From: Cenococcum geophilum 1.58
Lineage: Eukaryota; Ascomycota; Dothideomycetes; Gloniales; Gloniaceae
NCBI GenBank assembly: GCA_001692895.1
Contig: KV748184.1
Location: 3,038,001 to 3,102,000 of the forward strand
Reading direction: 5' to 3'
DNA: 64,000 bases
Made by a program: the position numbers and the translations under genes. The notes under the pieces are model-generated. The model searched no databases and was not told the DNA's origin. It worked only from the letters and a program-made list of their open reading frames with translations. Each line of letters starts with the position of its first letter. Position 1 is the first letter of the stretch. This document shows, one piece after another, positions 45,080 through 57,579 of this stretch.

Positions 45080-48000
45080 TTACGTTATTAAGTATCTTTA
45101 ATATTAACTTAACCTATAACCCAATCGATCTTTAGATTATATTCCTATAACTAAGGCATTCCTAATACTGCCTTATTATTTCCTAATGGTAATATATTAA
45201 AAGACATCTTAATTTATCTCCCTTTAATAGTTAGCTAAATAGGTCCTATTTTAAGATTAATAATGCCTCTTTTATAGGCTATTAGATCTTCTAAAATCGT
45301 TACTAATAGGTAAAGATACTCCTTCTTTCTATATAGTAATCCCATCCTTTTAACTACTGCTAGTAAGATATAGTTCCTTATTACTCTACTATTAATCTTG
45401 CCACTTAACTTATAAATTTAAGTATTATCCTTAAATTCCTTTAAGGGTCTAAGGCTCTACTACTAGCTCCCTTTAATCCTATAGGCCTCTACTTTTCCTA
45501 ACTATTAGCTACTTAATCCTATTTATACTTAGTCTACCTTTAGCCAATACTTAGTTCGCTTCTTATCTTCTATATACTATAAATACATATTTTTTAGGCA
45601 TTCCCACTACTATTATCCGTCTAGGTATTTTTCCATAAAGAATCTTTCTAGCTAAAGTATTAAGTTATCTAACTCCTAAACTTCTACTAGATGCTAGCTA
45701 TATATATACTTAGCGTTTTAATACTTTTATTTTTTTACTAACCAATATATTCTTATAGGGTATTTTTAATTCTTATCCTTTAGTACTCTGTGTATATTAC
45801 ATATATTATCTATATATGCGATCTATAATAGCGTATAATATACTTAGTGCTTTAGATTAACTCTTAGTTCGTCTTTATCCTTAAGTTTAAACCTCTCTTA
45901 TATTAATCTAAACATTGCGACTTTATTTATAGGTACTAAAATATATCTTTCGCTTCCCTAGTCCTTTAAACGCTCCTCTAGATCTTTTAATATTATAATT
46001 AAGGCTTCCTTAATATAACTTATCGCCCTTTCCGTAATTAGGTGGTCTTAGATAACTTTTTTATCTAACTATATATAGAAATCTTCCTATTTATTATTAT
46101 GCCTTTACCTATACTACTTTTAGTATAGCTACTAGAGTGTATATAGTTCGTCTATAAGGAAGTATCTTCTTATTACTACATTATAACAGCCCTTTATATG
46201 TTGTTCCTTAAACCTAGTTAAAATCCCTAAATCCTCTTTATTTTCCAGTTTGGTAAGCCACTTAGCTTTTAATATACCTACCCTAGGCCTATTAGTGATT
46301 CTTTATATAGGTGCTCTATCCCTTATACGGCCTAATATACTAGATCTCTTATCTAGTTTCTGTTCTTGCTATAAGGTAATTCTCGCTCTAAACTCCTCTA
46401 TAGTTTCTTTCCTTTTACGTCTTATAAGTAGATTCTTAAAGTCTTTTTACTTCTTAATCTTAATATTAACATTTCGATCTTTAGGCTAAACACTATATTC
46501 CCCTAGTAAGTCTTCTAGGTCTATATATCTATCTCCTAGTCTAATTACTATTTATACCATAGATTCTCTAATCTATAACAAAGCCTCTTACCTCTTATTT
46601 ATAGGTATTCTTATTTATACTCTAAATTCTTAGTCCCTTAGGATTCTTAATCCTAAGCTTGCTTCTAACTTAAGCTTTACTCCTACCTTAGTCTAACTAG
46701 GCTTATTAGGTATTTTTATCTTATCTTAAAAGTCTTAAATCTTACTTATCTTATCTTAAGAGTTTTATACCTGTAGGAAACTCTATCCTAAGCTTATTTA
46801 TATATTCTTAAACTAAGCTACTGCCCTACTCTATCGGTTTTTATCCGTTATAGGTCCTTAGGTTTGCCTTATCTTATATCTCATCTTAAGAGTCTTAAGC
46901 CTTTAGCCTTTTGCCTTTATTAAGTGCTAAAGTAGTTTACTACCTTATTTCTCTTACGTCTTATAAAGTAATAGATATTATATCTAGTGGGGTCTTAATC
47001 CCTACTAATATTCCCTATTCTATAGTAGAATTATCCTNTACCTNTNTTATAATATNTNTAAGGTCTATATACTNCTAGTAANCNACNCTTATTACCTTAT
47101 TATTACTAAATATTTCGCCTATATTAAATTTATCGTCCTTAATATCCGATCTGTGAACTAGTTTATTAGTTCCTCTATATACTATAGATTTTAGCTCTTA
47201 TAGCTAATAGCTTACGCTATACTTAGCGTCTTTATAAATTTAGTATACGTTATTATAACAAAATGTAAAACTTTTAATTAAACATTCCTTTGTTCCTTAT
47301 AGTACACTATTATCCCTCTATATATATATATCTTCTACTAATCTAGTTCCCTTTATTATATAGTAACTCTAACTATCTTTATAATCCCTTATAAAGTGAC
47401 CTTATTTTCTATAATTTATATAAGCTCTGTCTTTAAACTATTAACTTTGCTATAAAGTCCACCTAAACGTCTTCTGCTGTTAAGATCCCTAGTTTAACCT
47501 CTGCTCCTTAGTCCTATAATTACTAAATCCTTAACCTCTAGGTTTTTATAGTTTCTTACTCTATCTCTTATAGGCTTCTTTAGTACTACTTAGGTTTATT
47601 AGCTCTGCGCTATACCATAATTTCTAACTTAGCTTTGGTTAATGCGTACTCTACGTCTTATATAACTATAGAACTTTATCCTAACCTCTCTTAGCTTATT
47701 CCCTTTAGTAGATCTAATTATTAATCTTAATTACTTAATCTATTAAATCCCGTAGGGTATCCGCATCTTTTATTAAAATAATTATATCCTAGACTTTAGC
47801 CTTAAGTCCTTACTTATACTATACCATAAGCGCCTTATTATTTCACTCTACTTATATTGCTAGCGTCTAGAACTATATTATATACTTAATTACTAAGGTT
47901 TATTACGTAATATTTTAGAGTTTTCTTTCCGCTATAGTTACTACCTCTAGATCTCTAAACATTTATATAAGTTGCTCTATAAACCCTTTTTAACTTAAGA

Positions 48001-48430
48001 ATATAAACCGCACCTCTTAATTAGTGGTTATTATTCCGTTTACCTATATTTCCATAAGGTAAGGCTTAAACTACTTAAGTGCTCTTCCTAATAGGAATAG
48101 TCCTGCGTAGGCTATTTGATCTATAGGTGTTAGTAGTTTCGCCCCTTCTTATATAACTTTAAAGTGCATTTATATAAGGAATCCTTTAAGCTTTAATCTC
48201 TCCCCTAAGAATCTCTTAATTAATAGTAACTTAATCCTTACCGCACCTATCCTATTAACCCTTTCTTCTATTACTGTATTATTAGCTATTAACTAGTTAA
48301 CTATCTCTTATAGCTGTCTAACCGTTATAGGTTGCTATAAGTTAGTATCTGCTATACTAGTGTTACCTAACCTTAAAGTAGTTGCTGCCGTTAATAGCGT
48401 TATAGTGGCTGCTTTTGGTGGCATATTATT
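45080..48430 (-). pseudogene. Gypsy-2 gag and protease/linker remnant
   Basis: On the minus strand, gag starts near 48424 (MPPKAATITLLTAAT-like). The zinc knuckle near 47440-47390 again has Cys->Tyr changes. The charged linker and protease region follow down to Copia-5. Collinear with 22881-26400 of Gypsy-1. Confidence 0.78.
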
Positions 48431-48469
48431 TAACTTTCTATATTTAATATTATAACTAGGTAGTAATTA

Positions 48470-48892
48470 TATAACGGAACCTTATAGTAGGTACTATAAT
48501 AGGCTTATTAATAGGCTAGGTATATAGGTAATATAAACTAAAGTTAACAATATAATAATAACTGGTGGAGTGGTTGCCTAATAGATTAACTCTAATTATA
48601 TTCTAAGAATTACTATAAGGAAGGAACTATCTAGGTAGGGACTATAGTCCTTTAAATATACGACTATACTCCTATAAAATCCTTCTTATATACAATGTAC
48701 ATATTATACGTATTATACATACGTCCCCTTCATACACTGCGTACACTGCGTACAACGTCATGTGACCTTAGCTACTATTCCTTATTATATAGTTCTACCG
48801 GTTCCATCCTAGACCGTACCTATATTAACTAACTAGCTTCTTCCAACTCTTCCCTAAGTAGTCGTAATATTGTACTTAAAGCGTCCGTAACA
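48470..48892 (-). repeat. Gypsy-2 5' LTR
   Basis: 423 bp; ends ...cgtccgtaaca on the plus strand, followed by TSD gtaaa. Confidence 0.9.
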
Positions 48893-49348
48893 GTAAAAAG
48901 ATTAATATTATTAACATTAATTTCCTAAAGTAAGGATATATAGAGTAACGCGCTTGCGAAGCTTATATTACTTCTATCTATTAACCTAAGGCTTTATTTA
49001 ATTTCTCTATTGCTACCTAATACTAGGAACTAACTAAGGATAATATTTTTGCCCTAAATAAACGTCTTTCCTAGTAAATAAACCATCTTAATTAGGGACT
49101 ACTCTACGTGCCTATTAATCTTCCTACCGCTAAGCTCTTTATATTTATTAATAGATTATTTATAAATAATAAAGATTTTAGCTCCTAGTTAGGATATAAG
49201 ATTATTATTATAAACGAATTTACTAGAGAGAATAACTTTATAATCTATAGCAATCTTATTTATTAGAGCTTAACTAAAAGTAAGCGCATTACCTAAAGTA
49301 TTTTAGTGTTAAAGATATATAGAATAGTTAGTGGAATTAATATAGCAA
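48893..49348 (+). pseudogene. Copia-1 RT end and RNase H start remnant
   Basis: It resumes Copia-1 after Gypsy-2. The RNase H part reads PTAKLFIFINRLFINNKDFSS, LGYKIIIIN, SLTKSKRITQSILVLKIY, matching Copia RNase H apart from RIP changes. Its last 14 bp (49335-49348) are the LINE-3 target duplication. Confidence 0.8.
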
Positions 49349-49859
49349 GACATAACTTAAGCCTTAAAAAAAAGGAGCTCTTGCTGCACCCGGCCCAAAA
49401 AAACTAAAACCAACTAAAAAAACCCTGAAAATCACCTAGAGAATCCCCCTAAGATATATGTATCGCAGGGGAGGCACACATTAAACGACGGTGGTTCGCA
49501 CTTACGCGCGACCGCCAGAACCACGCCTAGCAATGGCCCTCTATAATAAGAACGGGCGAATACTATACTATAAAGCGGAAATTCCTTTATTAAAAAGGCA
49601 TCTAATAAAATATAAAGCCTATTAGACGCGTCTAGTATCTGTAATTATAAAGGAGTAACCGTTAGCTATAATAAACTAATACAGCTAGCAAAATGGCTCC
49701 GTTAGTCTAGCGAACCTTAAGCGCCCCTTTAGTAAACCCTTAATTAAATCCTCTAATAGCTAAGTAAAATTAAAAATAAATAAAATCCCTCCTTACTAGC
49801 GAACCGCTCCTAGGCCGCCGTAGCTGCGCTTTTATAGCATAGGGAACCTACCCCCCTTA

Positions 49860-51200
49860 AGATAATAACCGGGTATATAATTATAATATAACCAAATATA
49901 AAAAAAGTAGAGGGGCTTAGGGGACTATTAGAAATAGAAGTTCTTATAAAAATCCGTAAAGAGGTCTATAACGCTATTATAGTCCAATACCTTAGGAGTA
50001 GAGATATTAAAGTTACCCTAAGGGACTAATAGGTAAAGGAGTAAGCCATAAGGGTAAAGGATAGGCTAGAAGAACGTATTAGCATAAAGGTGCTTTATAA
50101 AGATTACCTAGTTAAAGTCCTAGCGGTTCCTATAAGCCTTAAGGTAGAAAAGGGACGCTAGGCGGATAATATAGCAACTATATATAAGATAGTAAAATAA
50201 ACGGAACGCCTTATACTAGGTCTTAAGATTACCTAAATCTAATAGCTTTAATAGGAAAATATAAACTAAGTATATAATAAGAATAATAAGAGGATATAAG
50301 GGTCGCTAGAGACTCGCTAGGGAGACGCTAGTTAAACGTATAGCTCCCTTATTATTAGCGCACACACGCTAGAAATGCAAAAACTCCTTATCTAAAAAGG
50401 AATAATTATAAATGGCCTTATATATAACATAAGGCTTTACAACTATAGATTACGCCTAGAATAATACTATTGCTATATATAATAGGGACACACCTAAACC
50501 ATATACGCAGTATAGGTGTGCTGCGGCCACTATATAGGCCCCTATAATATAAGACACTACTTAAACTAAGACTAAATAAAATGCGTAAACTGCTACTAAA
50601 GTACATATAAGGCATAGGAAAGAGAAAACTGTATTAAATATAGAAGATAAAAGGTAAGGGCTTAACAGCTATAGGAATAACTACACACTAGGTTATATAA
50701 ATAGAAATAATAGGCAATAAGCTAGGGGGACGCAGGTACCTTCCTATCGTTTCCTACCTTTAACACTAGGGGGCTAGGCCAGCCATCCCAAGCCTTAACA
50801 GGCTAGAAGCGATGCCGCGCGATATTACTAGACTAAATAGGGACTTAAGGGTCACAGGGGACATAAGGAAGAGGACGCCCCGTAGGAAGACCCTTATAGA
50901 CAGCTATAGTAAGCTTAAGACCAGGATAATTAAAAATTAGACTTAACGCGGTAAATATAACATTTACAGCCAATCTATAAAGGGTATATAGCTAACTAGT
51001 AAGATTAGGGGAAGAACCGAAGTCAATAACAGATTTAAACCTAAAAGCGCTAGTAGAAACATAAAACATAGGAATAGAAAGCTCTATATAAATAAGTAGT
51101 AACTAGGCTATAGACATAAGAGATAGAAGTCCTAAATATCTTAGAGAAAGTAGAAATAGAAGAAGCGAGGAATAAAGGAAAGATAAAGGACCCTTACCGG
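49860..51200 (+). pseudogene. LINE-3 ORF1 remnant
   Basis: A charged, coiled-coil-like region (around 50000-50300) is followed by a degenerate Cys/His knuckle segment at ~50440-50640. Stops are frequent. It has no clear counterpart in LINE-2. Confidence 0.55.
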
Positions 51201-51329
51201 GGGTCCGCCACCTATCTATTATATAGTATAACTGTAGTAATACAAACCACCACCTTATAAGGCCCCTACTAGACAATCTAGACCTAGAGAAACACCATAT
51301 TCTTACTATATAAGAGCCGTATTATAATA

Positions 51330-54300
51330 CCTACACATAATTAATATACTGCCCCTAAGGATTCCAGCTCCTATATAAACCAAAAGCAGCCATACGCGTA
51401 TACTTTATAATTAGTAAGGCTATTAGCCTATCCTTATAGTTATAGCAGGTAGTTAACCTAAATATTATAGTAATAACAATCTAAACATATAGGGGACTAG
51501 TATAAATTATTAATGTGTATAACCTAAGGGTTAAAGGGGTTCCACAAATAGAGAATATTATATTAGTAATAAGCTTACTAAATGCCAGAGGCATAGAGTC
51601 TATCCTATTAGGAGACATAAACCTCCACTACCCGCAGTAGAGGGGTATCTATATTACTACTAAATAATAGGTAGAGTGCCTACTAAGAGCTATAGATATC
51701 TAGGGCCTTAAGCTAGCTACCCCCCTAGGAGCAATTATATAGCAATAAGGCACCGCTAGAAGTACAATTAACCTTATATTTATAGACGAAGGCCTATACT
51801 AGAGACTTAAAAGGTGTAACCCTAAAAAAGAATAGGCACTCGCTATAGACTATATCCCTATCTAGATACAGCTAGATCTAAATATTAAGGCGCAACTAAA
51901 TAGTAAAAGATATATAATAAGGAAGCTTAATATAAACAGTTTCCTTAATATAGTTAAACAACAACTTTAAGACCTAGAAGAAATCCACCCAATACTAAAT
52001 AAGTAAGGCTTATTAGCCACCTTAGAGGAAATTAACTAAAGACTAAAAAGGATCTAGGTAGCAATAAAAAACGGGCTAGAAGAGCACTGCCTGGTCTTAA
52101 AACCGGGCCCCTATATATAATACGTATAGTCCGCATAATACGCAGTTCTTATTACTAGCCAATAACAAGCAAAAAGGAAATATATAAGTAGCCACAATTC
52201 TAAAGACAAGAGACAATATAAAGATATAAGAAACTAGTTAAAGAATACCCTAAAAAAAGAAGTAAGGAACAACTGGAGACAGTTTATAAATAAGCACACT
52301 ACTAACCTAAGCCTCCCCTATAATAAGGGCCTTTAGGCTATAGCAAAATAGGCAAAAAAAAAAAGGTAGGGCGCCTAGTAAAAGACTTATATCTACCACC
52401 CCTATAAAGAGCAGGGGAAGTATAGGCTACTAATAACAATAATAAAAAGGTAAAGATCCTTATAGAAAGGTTCTTCCCCTAACCAGCTCTAGCAGACCTT
52501 AGTGACATTACAGGTAATACACTAGTGACTTACTTATAGGTTAACAGCGATATAATAATAGAGGAAATGGCCAGAACTATTAGCCGCCTTTTAAATAATA
52601 TAGCACTAGGACTAGATAGAATTCTAAATAAGGCCTTAAAGTCCTATAGACCACTTATAGCACCTTAGCTTGCAGATATAGCCAAAGTATGCTTTACTAT
52701 AGGCTACTACCCGCAACTCAGAAGATCTATAATAACAGTTATCCTACAAAAAGAAGGTAAAGCAGATTACTTAATCCTAGGAAGCTACCGCCCTATTGCC
52801 TTAGAAAATACCCTTAGTAAGATCTTAGAAAGGGTAATAGCGGACTATATAGCAGACACGGCTAAGGAACACGCCCTACTACCATAAAGTCAAATAGGGG
52901 CAAGAAAGAACCGCTTAACACTATTAGTACTTACGCTACTTGCTACCACCATTAAATCTGCATAGGCGATGCGAAGGGACTTCATAGTATCAATACTTAG
53001 CTTAGATATTAGTGGTGCCTACAATAACGTACCCTATAAGCGCCTTCTATACATCCTTAGGGTAAAGGGCTTCCCAAAATAGATTATATAATTTATTTAA
53101 GGGTTTATAGGCCAAAAAAAAATATCTTTAGTCTTTAGCGGATACCAGAGCCCCCCTATTATAGTTACAACAGGGATACTATAAGAATTACCCCTCTCGC
53201 CTATACTCTTCCTTTTCTTTATAAGCAACCTACTTAACTCCTTTAAGAAAGGGGCAACCTAGGGGATAGGCTTTATTAATAACACAAACCTAATTATATA
53301 CGGTCTAATAGCCGTAAAGAATTGCAGAACACTAGAGAAAGCCTATAATACCTATATAGAATGGGCAAGACAATATAGAGTCTAATTCTTACCAGAGAAA
53401 TACCAGCTAATCCATTTTATAAGAAAACGCAACTAATCTATAGATCTCTAGTATATAATTCACATTTAAGGCTTTAGGGGTTAACCAGTCCAAGGCCTAA
53501 GGGTATTAGGAGTATAGGTAGATAGTAAGCTTTAGTAGAGCGCACATACGTTATAAGCGGCCTATAAGGGCTAAGCACAGTACATTATAATATCTAAGAT
53601 CGTCAATTCTATATAGGGTCTATACTTCTAGAGGTTACGCCTACTATATATAGCAGTTGTCTGGCTAACTATAACGTATAGATCTAGTATTTAGGCCATA
53701 GAAGAAACTAAAAAAGGCCCCCCAAAATTACTCCTTAAACTACTCNAAAAGGTNTAAATAGCNTNCCTTTANAGNATAATAGGNNGGTATAAGCGAACGG
53801 CNANAGCNCTGCTTAAGAAGGAAGCTAATATCCCCCCCCTATAATTATATATTAAAGCCGCTGCAATATAAAGGGTATAAAGGGAGCGCAACTTTAAGGT
53901 TACAAAGTATATTAAAACACGCCTAAATAAACTATAGAGTAACCCTAGGGTACCCTATAGAAGAGCAAACCAATAATCCCAAAGTAGGGAAGATATATTA
54001 GAGAAACAGGTAGAGAAAGCAAAAGAAGAATGGTGCCGTATTAGGGCCCAGGCCCATATAAAGGAGGAAGGGAGACGCGTAAGAGACTAGTAAAGATAAT
54101 AGTAAGAGAGAGAAAGGAGCTAAAGTAGAGCATAAAAGAGTACTAGGAAACCATCTACCGTAATATAATACTAGTTGGACTAATACTAAAGAGGTATATA
54201 GGAGTTAAAGGTACAAAGGCTATCTCAGATAAGAGAAACCCAAGCTATAGCATAGTTAACGCTATAGGGGGTAAATACCTAAGGGCTCCAAAAAGGCCTA

Positions 54301-54600
54301 ATAAAGGCAGAAAATATAATAGCAACACTCCTAAGAACAGGAATAATAGGACTAAAATATTAGCTCTACTAGGTGGGTGTCTTAATAGGTAGCCTAAGAT
54401 ATAAATATAGTTGGCTAAGACAGACACCAAAACACGTAATACTATTATACCCCCTATACACCAACCAAGAAGCAATACTCTTAGTAGCTGGCACAGAGAA
54501 CCATAATACACTACTCTTAATATAAAAAGGTCTTAAGGCGGTCACCTAGTGGCTTATTAGCTAAAATATACTAAACCAGTTCTAGGTTATAAAGGAAATA
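51330..54600 (+). pseudogene. LINE-3 ORF2 remnant
   Basis: The endonuclease (SILLGDINLHYP, ~51596-51640) and RT (TALGLDRI-like, GSYRPIALENTLSKILER, SLDISGAYNNVPYKRLLYI, GFINNTNLIIYG at ~53266) parallel LINE-2. The active-site Asp pair is INN here too. Confidence 0.82.
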
Positions 54601-54928
54601 GTAATAGAAGGCAAAGGGGTGAGTAGCAGGCGCCCCCTAATAACTCTATAGTAGTAGAGTTAAGTTTACAATACTAGCGCGTCCGTAGGCTTATTACAGC
54701 AGCAGTGGTTCCTAAAAAGGTTAAAAAGTAAGGTAGTAGAGCACTATAGGTGACTCGTAGGCGCTAAGTAGGCGAGCCCTAAAAGGTAGGGAGATAGATT
54801 ACGGGGTTTTCTCATTTTCTTAAATAGAGTTTTCTCCCTATATGTAAATAAGGAGTAGTCCGCGTAGGCCTAATAGGGATCCGAATCGGACGTTAAGTAA
54901 TGAATAATAATAATAATTAATATAGCAA

Positions 54929-55368
54929 TTATAATTGGAACTACCCTAAAGATAATTATAGATTAACTTAAACTTCCTATTATCCCTATAATCATATACA
55001 CTAACTTATATTCCCTCTATAAGTGTTTAATTAAGCTTAATACCACAAAGGAGAAGCGCCTTATAATTAATATTATAGTACTTTAGCAATCCTATAAGCG
55101 TTAAAAACTCTTTAAATTTTAATAAATTAATAGCTAAGATAACCTAGTAGATATAATAATAAAGGCAAACCTAAACAAGGTACTAGAGACGTTTATTAAT
55201 ATAAATACTCTATATATATAAGTTAAAGGTTAGGTTAAAAGGGAATTTTTAGAAATTTCTTAGTTATATAAGGTCTTAAGATATCTAGGAACTTTAACCG
55301 GCAGTTAAAGTTATCTAATTAGTTAAATTCTCTTACTAAGACTTTTTTAGAGGGGGGGTATAATATTC
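54929..55368 (+). pseudogene. Copia-1 RNase H C-terminus and polypurine tract
   Basis: It reads IYTNLYSLYKCLIKLNTTKEKRL-type text (in two parts), then NLVDIIIKANLNKVLETFI, the usual end of a Copia polyprotein. A G-rich tract near 55353-55367 fits the polypurine tract priming plus-strand synthesis. Confidence 0.8.
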
Positions 55369-55390
55369 TATAGACCCTAACTTAACCTAG

Positions 55391-55463
55391 CTAATTAGGA
55401 TTTTCCATCCTTAGGATAGAAAATCGCTATTAGCTCGCTTACCACTAGCGCCTTAGCGGCCCT
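55391..55463. repeat. Shared 73 bp hairpin block, copy 2
   Basis: It matches 38746-38818 with few differences and holds the stem GATTTTCCATCC/GGATAGAAAATC. It sits exactly where Copia-1 similarity ends and before Copia-3 coding sequence starts. Confidence 0.75.
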
Positions 55464-55479
55464 ACTAATAAGATATCTA

Positions 55480-57022
55480 CCTATAACTTATAAGTAAGAA
55501 AGCACTACGTGCTAAGAGGCAAATTTTAGAATAGCGAGACTTATATTATAATAGTAATAGTAAGTAAAGAGGATTAATATTTATTCCGCTAGTTAAGTAG
55601 TATATATATATAGATAGCAACTATAAAAGAAGGGTTNCTAGTGTTAGGAATAAAGGCAACTGGTTATTATATAAGGCAAATTGCTATTATATATAGCAAG
55701 TTGCCGTTATATGCAGTAAGTTGCCGTTATGTGTCGCCGTAGCACTAGCGTGGCGAGGAGCCTTAGGCTCCTCGCCCTCCCTTATTCCTAGAATAAGAAC
55801 AACAATTATCATACTATCTACGAACCGTAGCTACGTGATATCACCTTGTGTAACCAACATTTATAATAGCTTTATCCTAGACTTAAAAACCACTATATAT
55901 ATTATTAACAATTAAGCCAGATTTATCAGCGATATTAAGCCTACGTTAGATTGTCTCTACATAAAATTAAATATAAAAGAGATTGTAGGCTATAGTATAG
56001 CTATAGTTATAATAGACCGCCTAAAGGGTAAGAAATAAATATAGCTTTTATAAGTAGCCTATATACTAAGCTTTTATACTAACCTAGTATGCCTCTAAAA
56101 GCTTAATAATAAGGAAGTCTACTAGAATAATAAAGAGAACACTCTCTTCTCTGGTAATAACGAGACGTACTTTTACTATAGCTACTACTATAGTTAGAAA
56201 ACCATTAAATATAATAAGCTAAAAGGAGACTTACTAGAGGCTTTATTTGTAACTTAATTAAAGCTAATAAAGCATTTATTAAAGCCTCTACTAAATTAGG
56301 TAGACGGCTATATATAGTACTAGTAATTAGGCTATATAGGAAAAGAAGCAATAGAGTAACTACCTTAGTTAGTAACGGGGGCAATTTTAAAAGACCCCTT
56401 AATGGTAGAATATAAGTTATATAAAGTAGGTAAAGCTTATAAGGTGGTATTAAGAAGGAAACTAACCTAGTTAGTGGTTCCTTTCTATAAGATATACCTA
56501 GATTTAATACCCGGAATTATTGTATATAATGGCTATAAGTATATAGTATACTTCCTTAATAATATAATATAGATAAATAAGGTAGAAACAATGGCTAAAA
56601 AGTTATCCCTAATTAAAATAGCCATTAAATATTATAATGTTATTAAAAGGTAATACGGCTTTAAGGTAGCTATAATCTATATAAATAGAGAGACGTCTTT
56701 TATAGGCGAATTTAAGGAATAGGTAGCTAAATAAGGAATTACTTTTAAAAGATTAGTACCTAATATCTAGTCTTAAAACGGTCTAGTGGAACGTTTTAGG
56801 GGGGTAATTATATAAAAGGGTTAATATATAAGGGTAGCAGCCTATCTACTAGAAGAGCTATAGCCTAAAGTCTTTAAGGTAGCTACCTATTTGCTTAATT
56901 AAACGCCTAGTAAAGGACTTAAGTAGTAAATACCTTATAAGAATATCTAGTTAGTAATGGGTATATTACTACTAAAACCTAATATAGGTTACTTACAAGT
57001 CTATAGCTATAGGGCCTATTCT
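55480..57022 (+). pseudogene. Copia-3 gag end, GAG-pre-integrase and integrase remnant
   Basis: Gag tail (KKALRAKRQILE.RDLYYNS), then SYVISPCVTNIYNSFILDL (protease-type TWILDSG region), VDGYI....LGYIGKEAIE, YKLYKVGKAYKVV, then the integrase core FYKIYLDLIPGIIVYNGYKY, AIIYINRETSFIGEF, NGLVERFRGVII and ATYLLN.TPSKGLK. Stops are at Gln/Trp codons. Copia-4 interrupts it after YSYRAYSLN. Confidence 0.83.
55752..55776. repeat. Perfect 11 bp hairpin in Copia-3
   Basis: GGCGAGGAGCC, loop TTA, GGCTCCTCGCC. GC-rich and intact inside RIPed sequence. Short repeats of caagttgccgttat lie just before it. Confidence 0.85.
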
Positions 57023-57027
57023 CTTAA

Positions 57028-57296
57028 TGTCGGTACCAATTTAATGGTATAAGTGAGTCGTGTCTAGGGGCACGAAATACGTATAGTATTGTATGCTCAT
57101 TTAGACGGTGGTGACTGTTGGTTCTATTAAGGTGGGCTACGTGGTCTATATACTAACGCACCTCCCCCCTAACTAGCTAGTGTTTTAGGAGTGCACTAAA
57201 CGCGTAAGCGAGTGGGTATACCGAACGCGTAAATGTGTACTTAGTGTATTAAACGCGTAAGCACGTGGTTAGTATAATAGGTGCTGTAATTATACA
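57028..57296 (-). repeat. Copia-4 3' LTR
   Basis: 269 bp; begins tgtcggtacc and ends taattataca on the plus strand. Pairs with 63150-63418. Confidence 0.92.
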
Positions 57297-57579
57297 CTAG
57301 CGGTACTTGGAAAATGGAACCACTTATATATAGCCCCCGTAATTGCCTTAATAGAACTATAAAAGGGGTAAGAAAATATATAGGAAATCCCTCCTAAGGT
57401 GCCCTCTGGGCTGCCTTCTAAACGGTGCCCTAAGCTAGCCGTAAGCCCTGCTTTATGGTCCGTAAAATGAACTATACGGCCTTTTAACGGGCCGTAAATG
57501 AACTATATAGCCTTTTAATGGGCTATAAATAAACCATGCGGCCTTCTAGCGGGCCGTAACTGAACCGTAAATGCTCCGT

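Larger units (their letters stand above)
18619..48892 (-). mobile_element. Gypsy-2: chromodomain Ty3/Gypsy element in Copia-1
   Basis: 5 bp TSD gtaaa at 18614-18618 and 48893-48897. The LTRs are 423 bp each at 18619-19041 and 48470-48892, ending TGTAAC.../...GTTACA-type after allowing one RIP change. On the minus strand: gag (~48430-46950), protease (~45400), reverse transcriptase (42600-41700), RNase H, integrase, chromodomain (~40000-39640). It is split by Copia-2 (19438-39308) and Copia-5 (42608-45074). The net length of about 7.93 kb matches Gypsy-1. Confidence 0.9.
49349..54914 (+). mobile_element. LINE-3: Tad-like LINE in Copia-1
   Basis: 5566 bp flanked by the 14 bp duplication aattaatatagcaa (49335-49348, 54915-54928). 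Copia-1 RNase H continues on both sides. The first ~200 bp are CpA-rich and un-RIPed. ORF1 with degenerate knuckles lies at ~49860-51200, ORF2 at ~51330-54600, and the 3' end is (TAA)n. ORF2 and 3' UTR are close to LINE-2, with mostly transition differences. Confidence 0.88.
9258..55394 (+). mobile_element. Copia-1: outermost Ty1/Copia element, split by three insertions
   Basis: This element is the container of the nest. Its coding remnant is read in order in four pieces: 9580-12089 (gag, protease, GAG-pre-integrase, integrase), 17395-18618 (reverse transcriptase), 48893-49348 and 54929-55368 (RNase H). The breaks are LINE-1, Gypsy-2 and LINE-3, each with a TSD. Without them the element is about 5.0 kb, a normal Copia size. 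The 5' LTR end and primer site are clear. A polypurine run (agagggggg) sits just before 55369, where only ~26 bp resembling the LTR start remain before other repeat sequence takes over, so the 3' LTR is truncated. The left edge (~9258) is approximate. RIP stops occur throughout. Confidence 0.85.

Noticed and set aside
54245-54511. 88-codon hydrophobic minus-strand frame, and similar frames at 24884-25078, 46250-46489 and 50418-50615
   Set aside because: All are shadows of LINE or Gypsy coding remnants.
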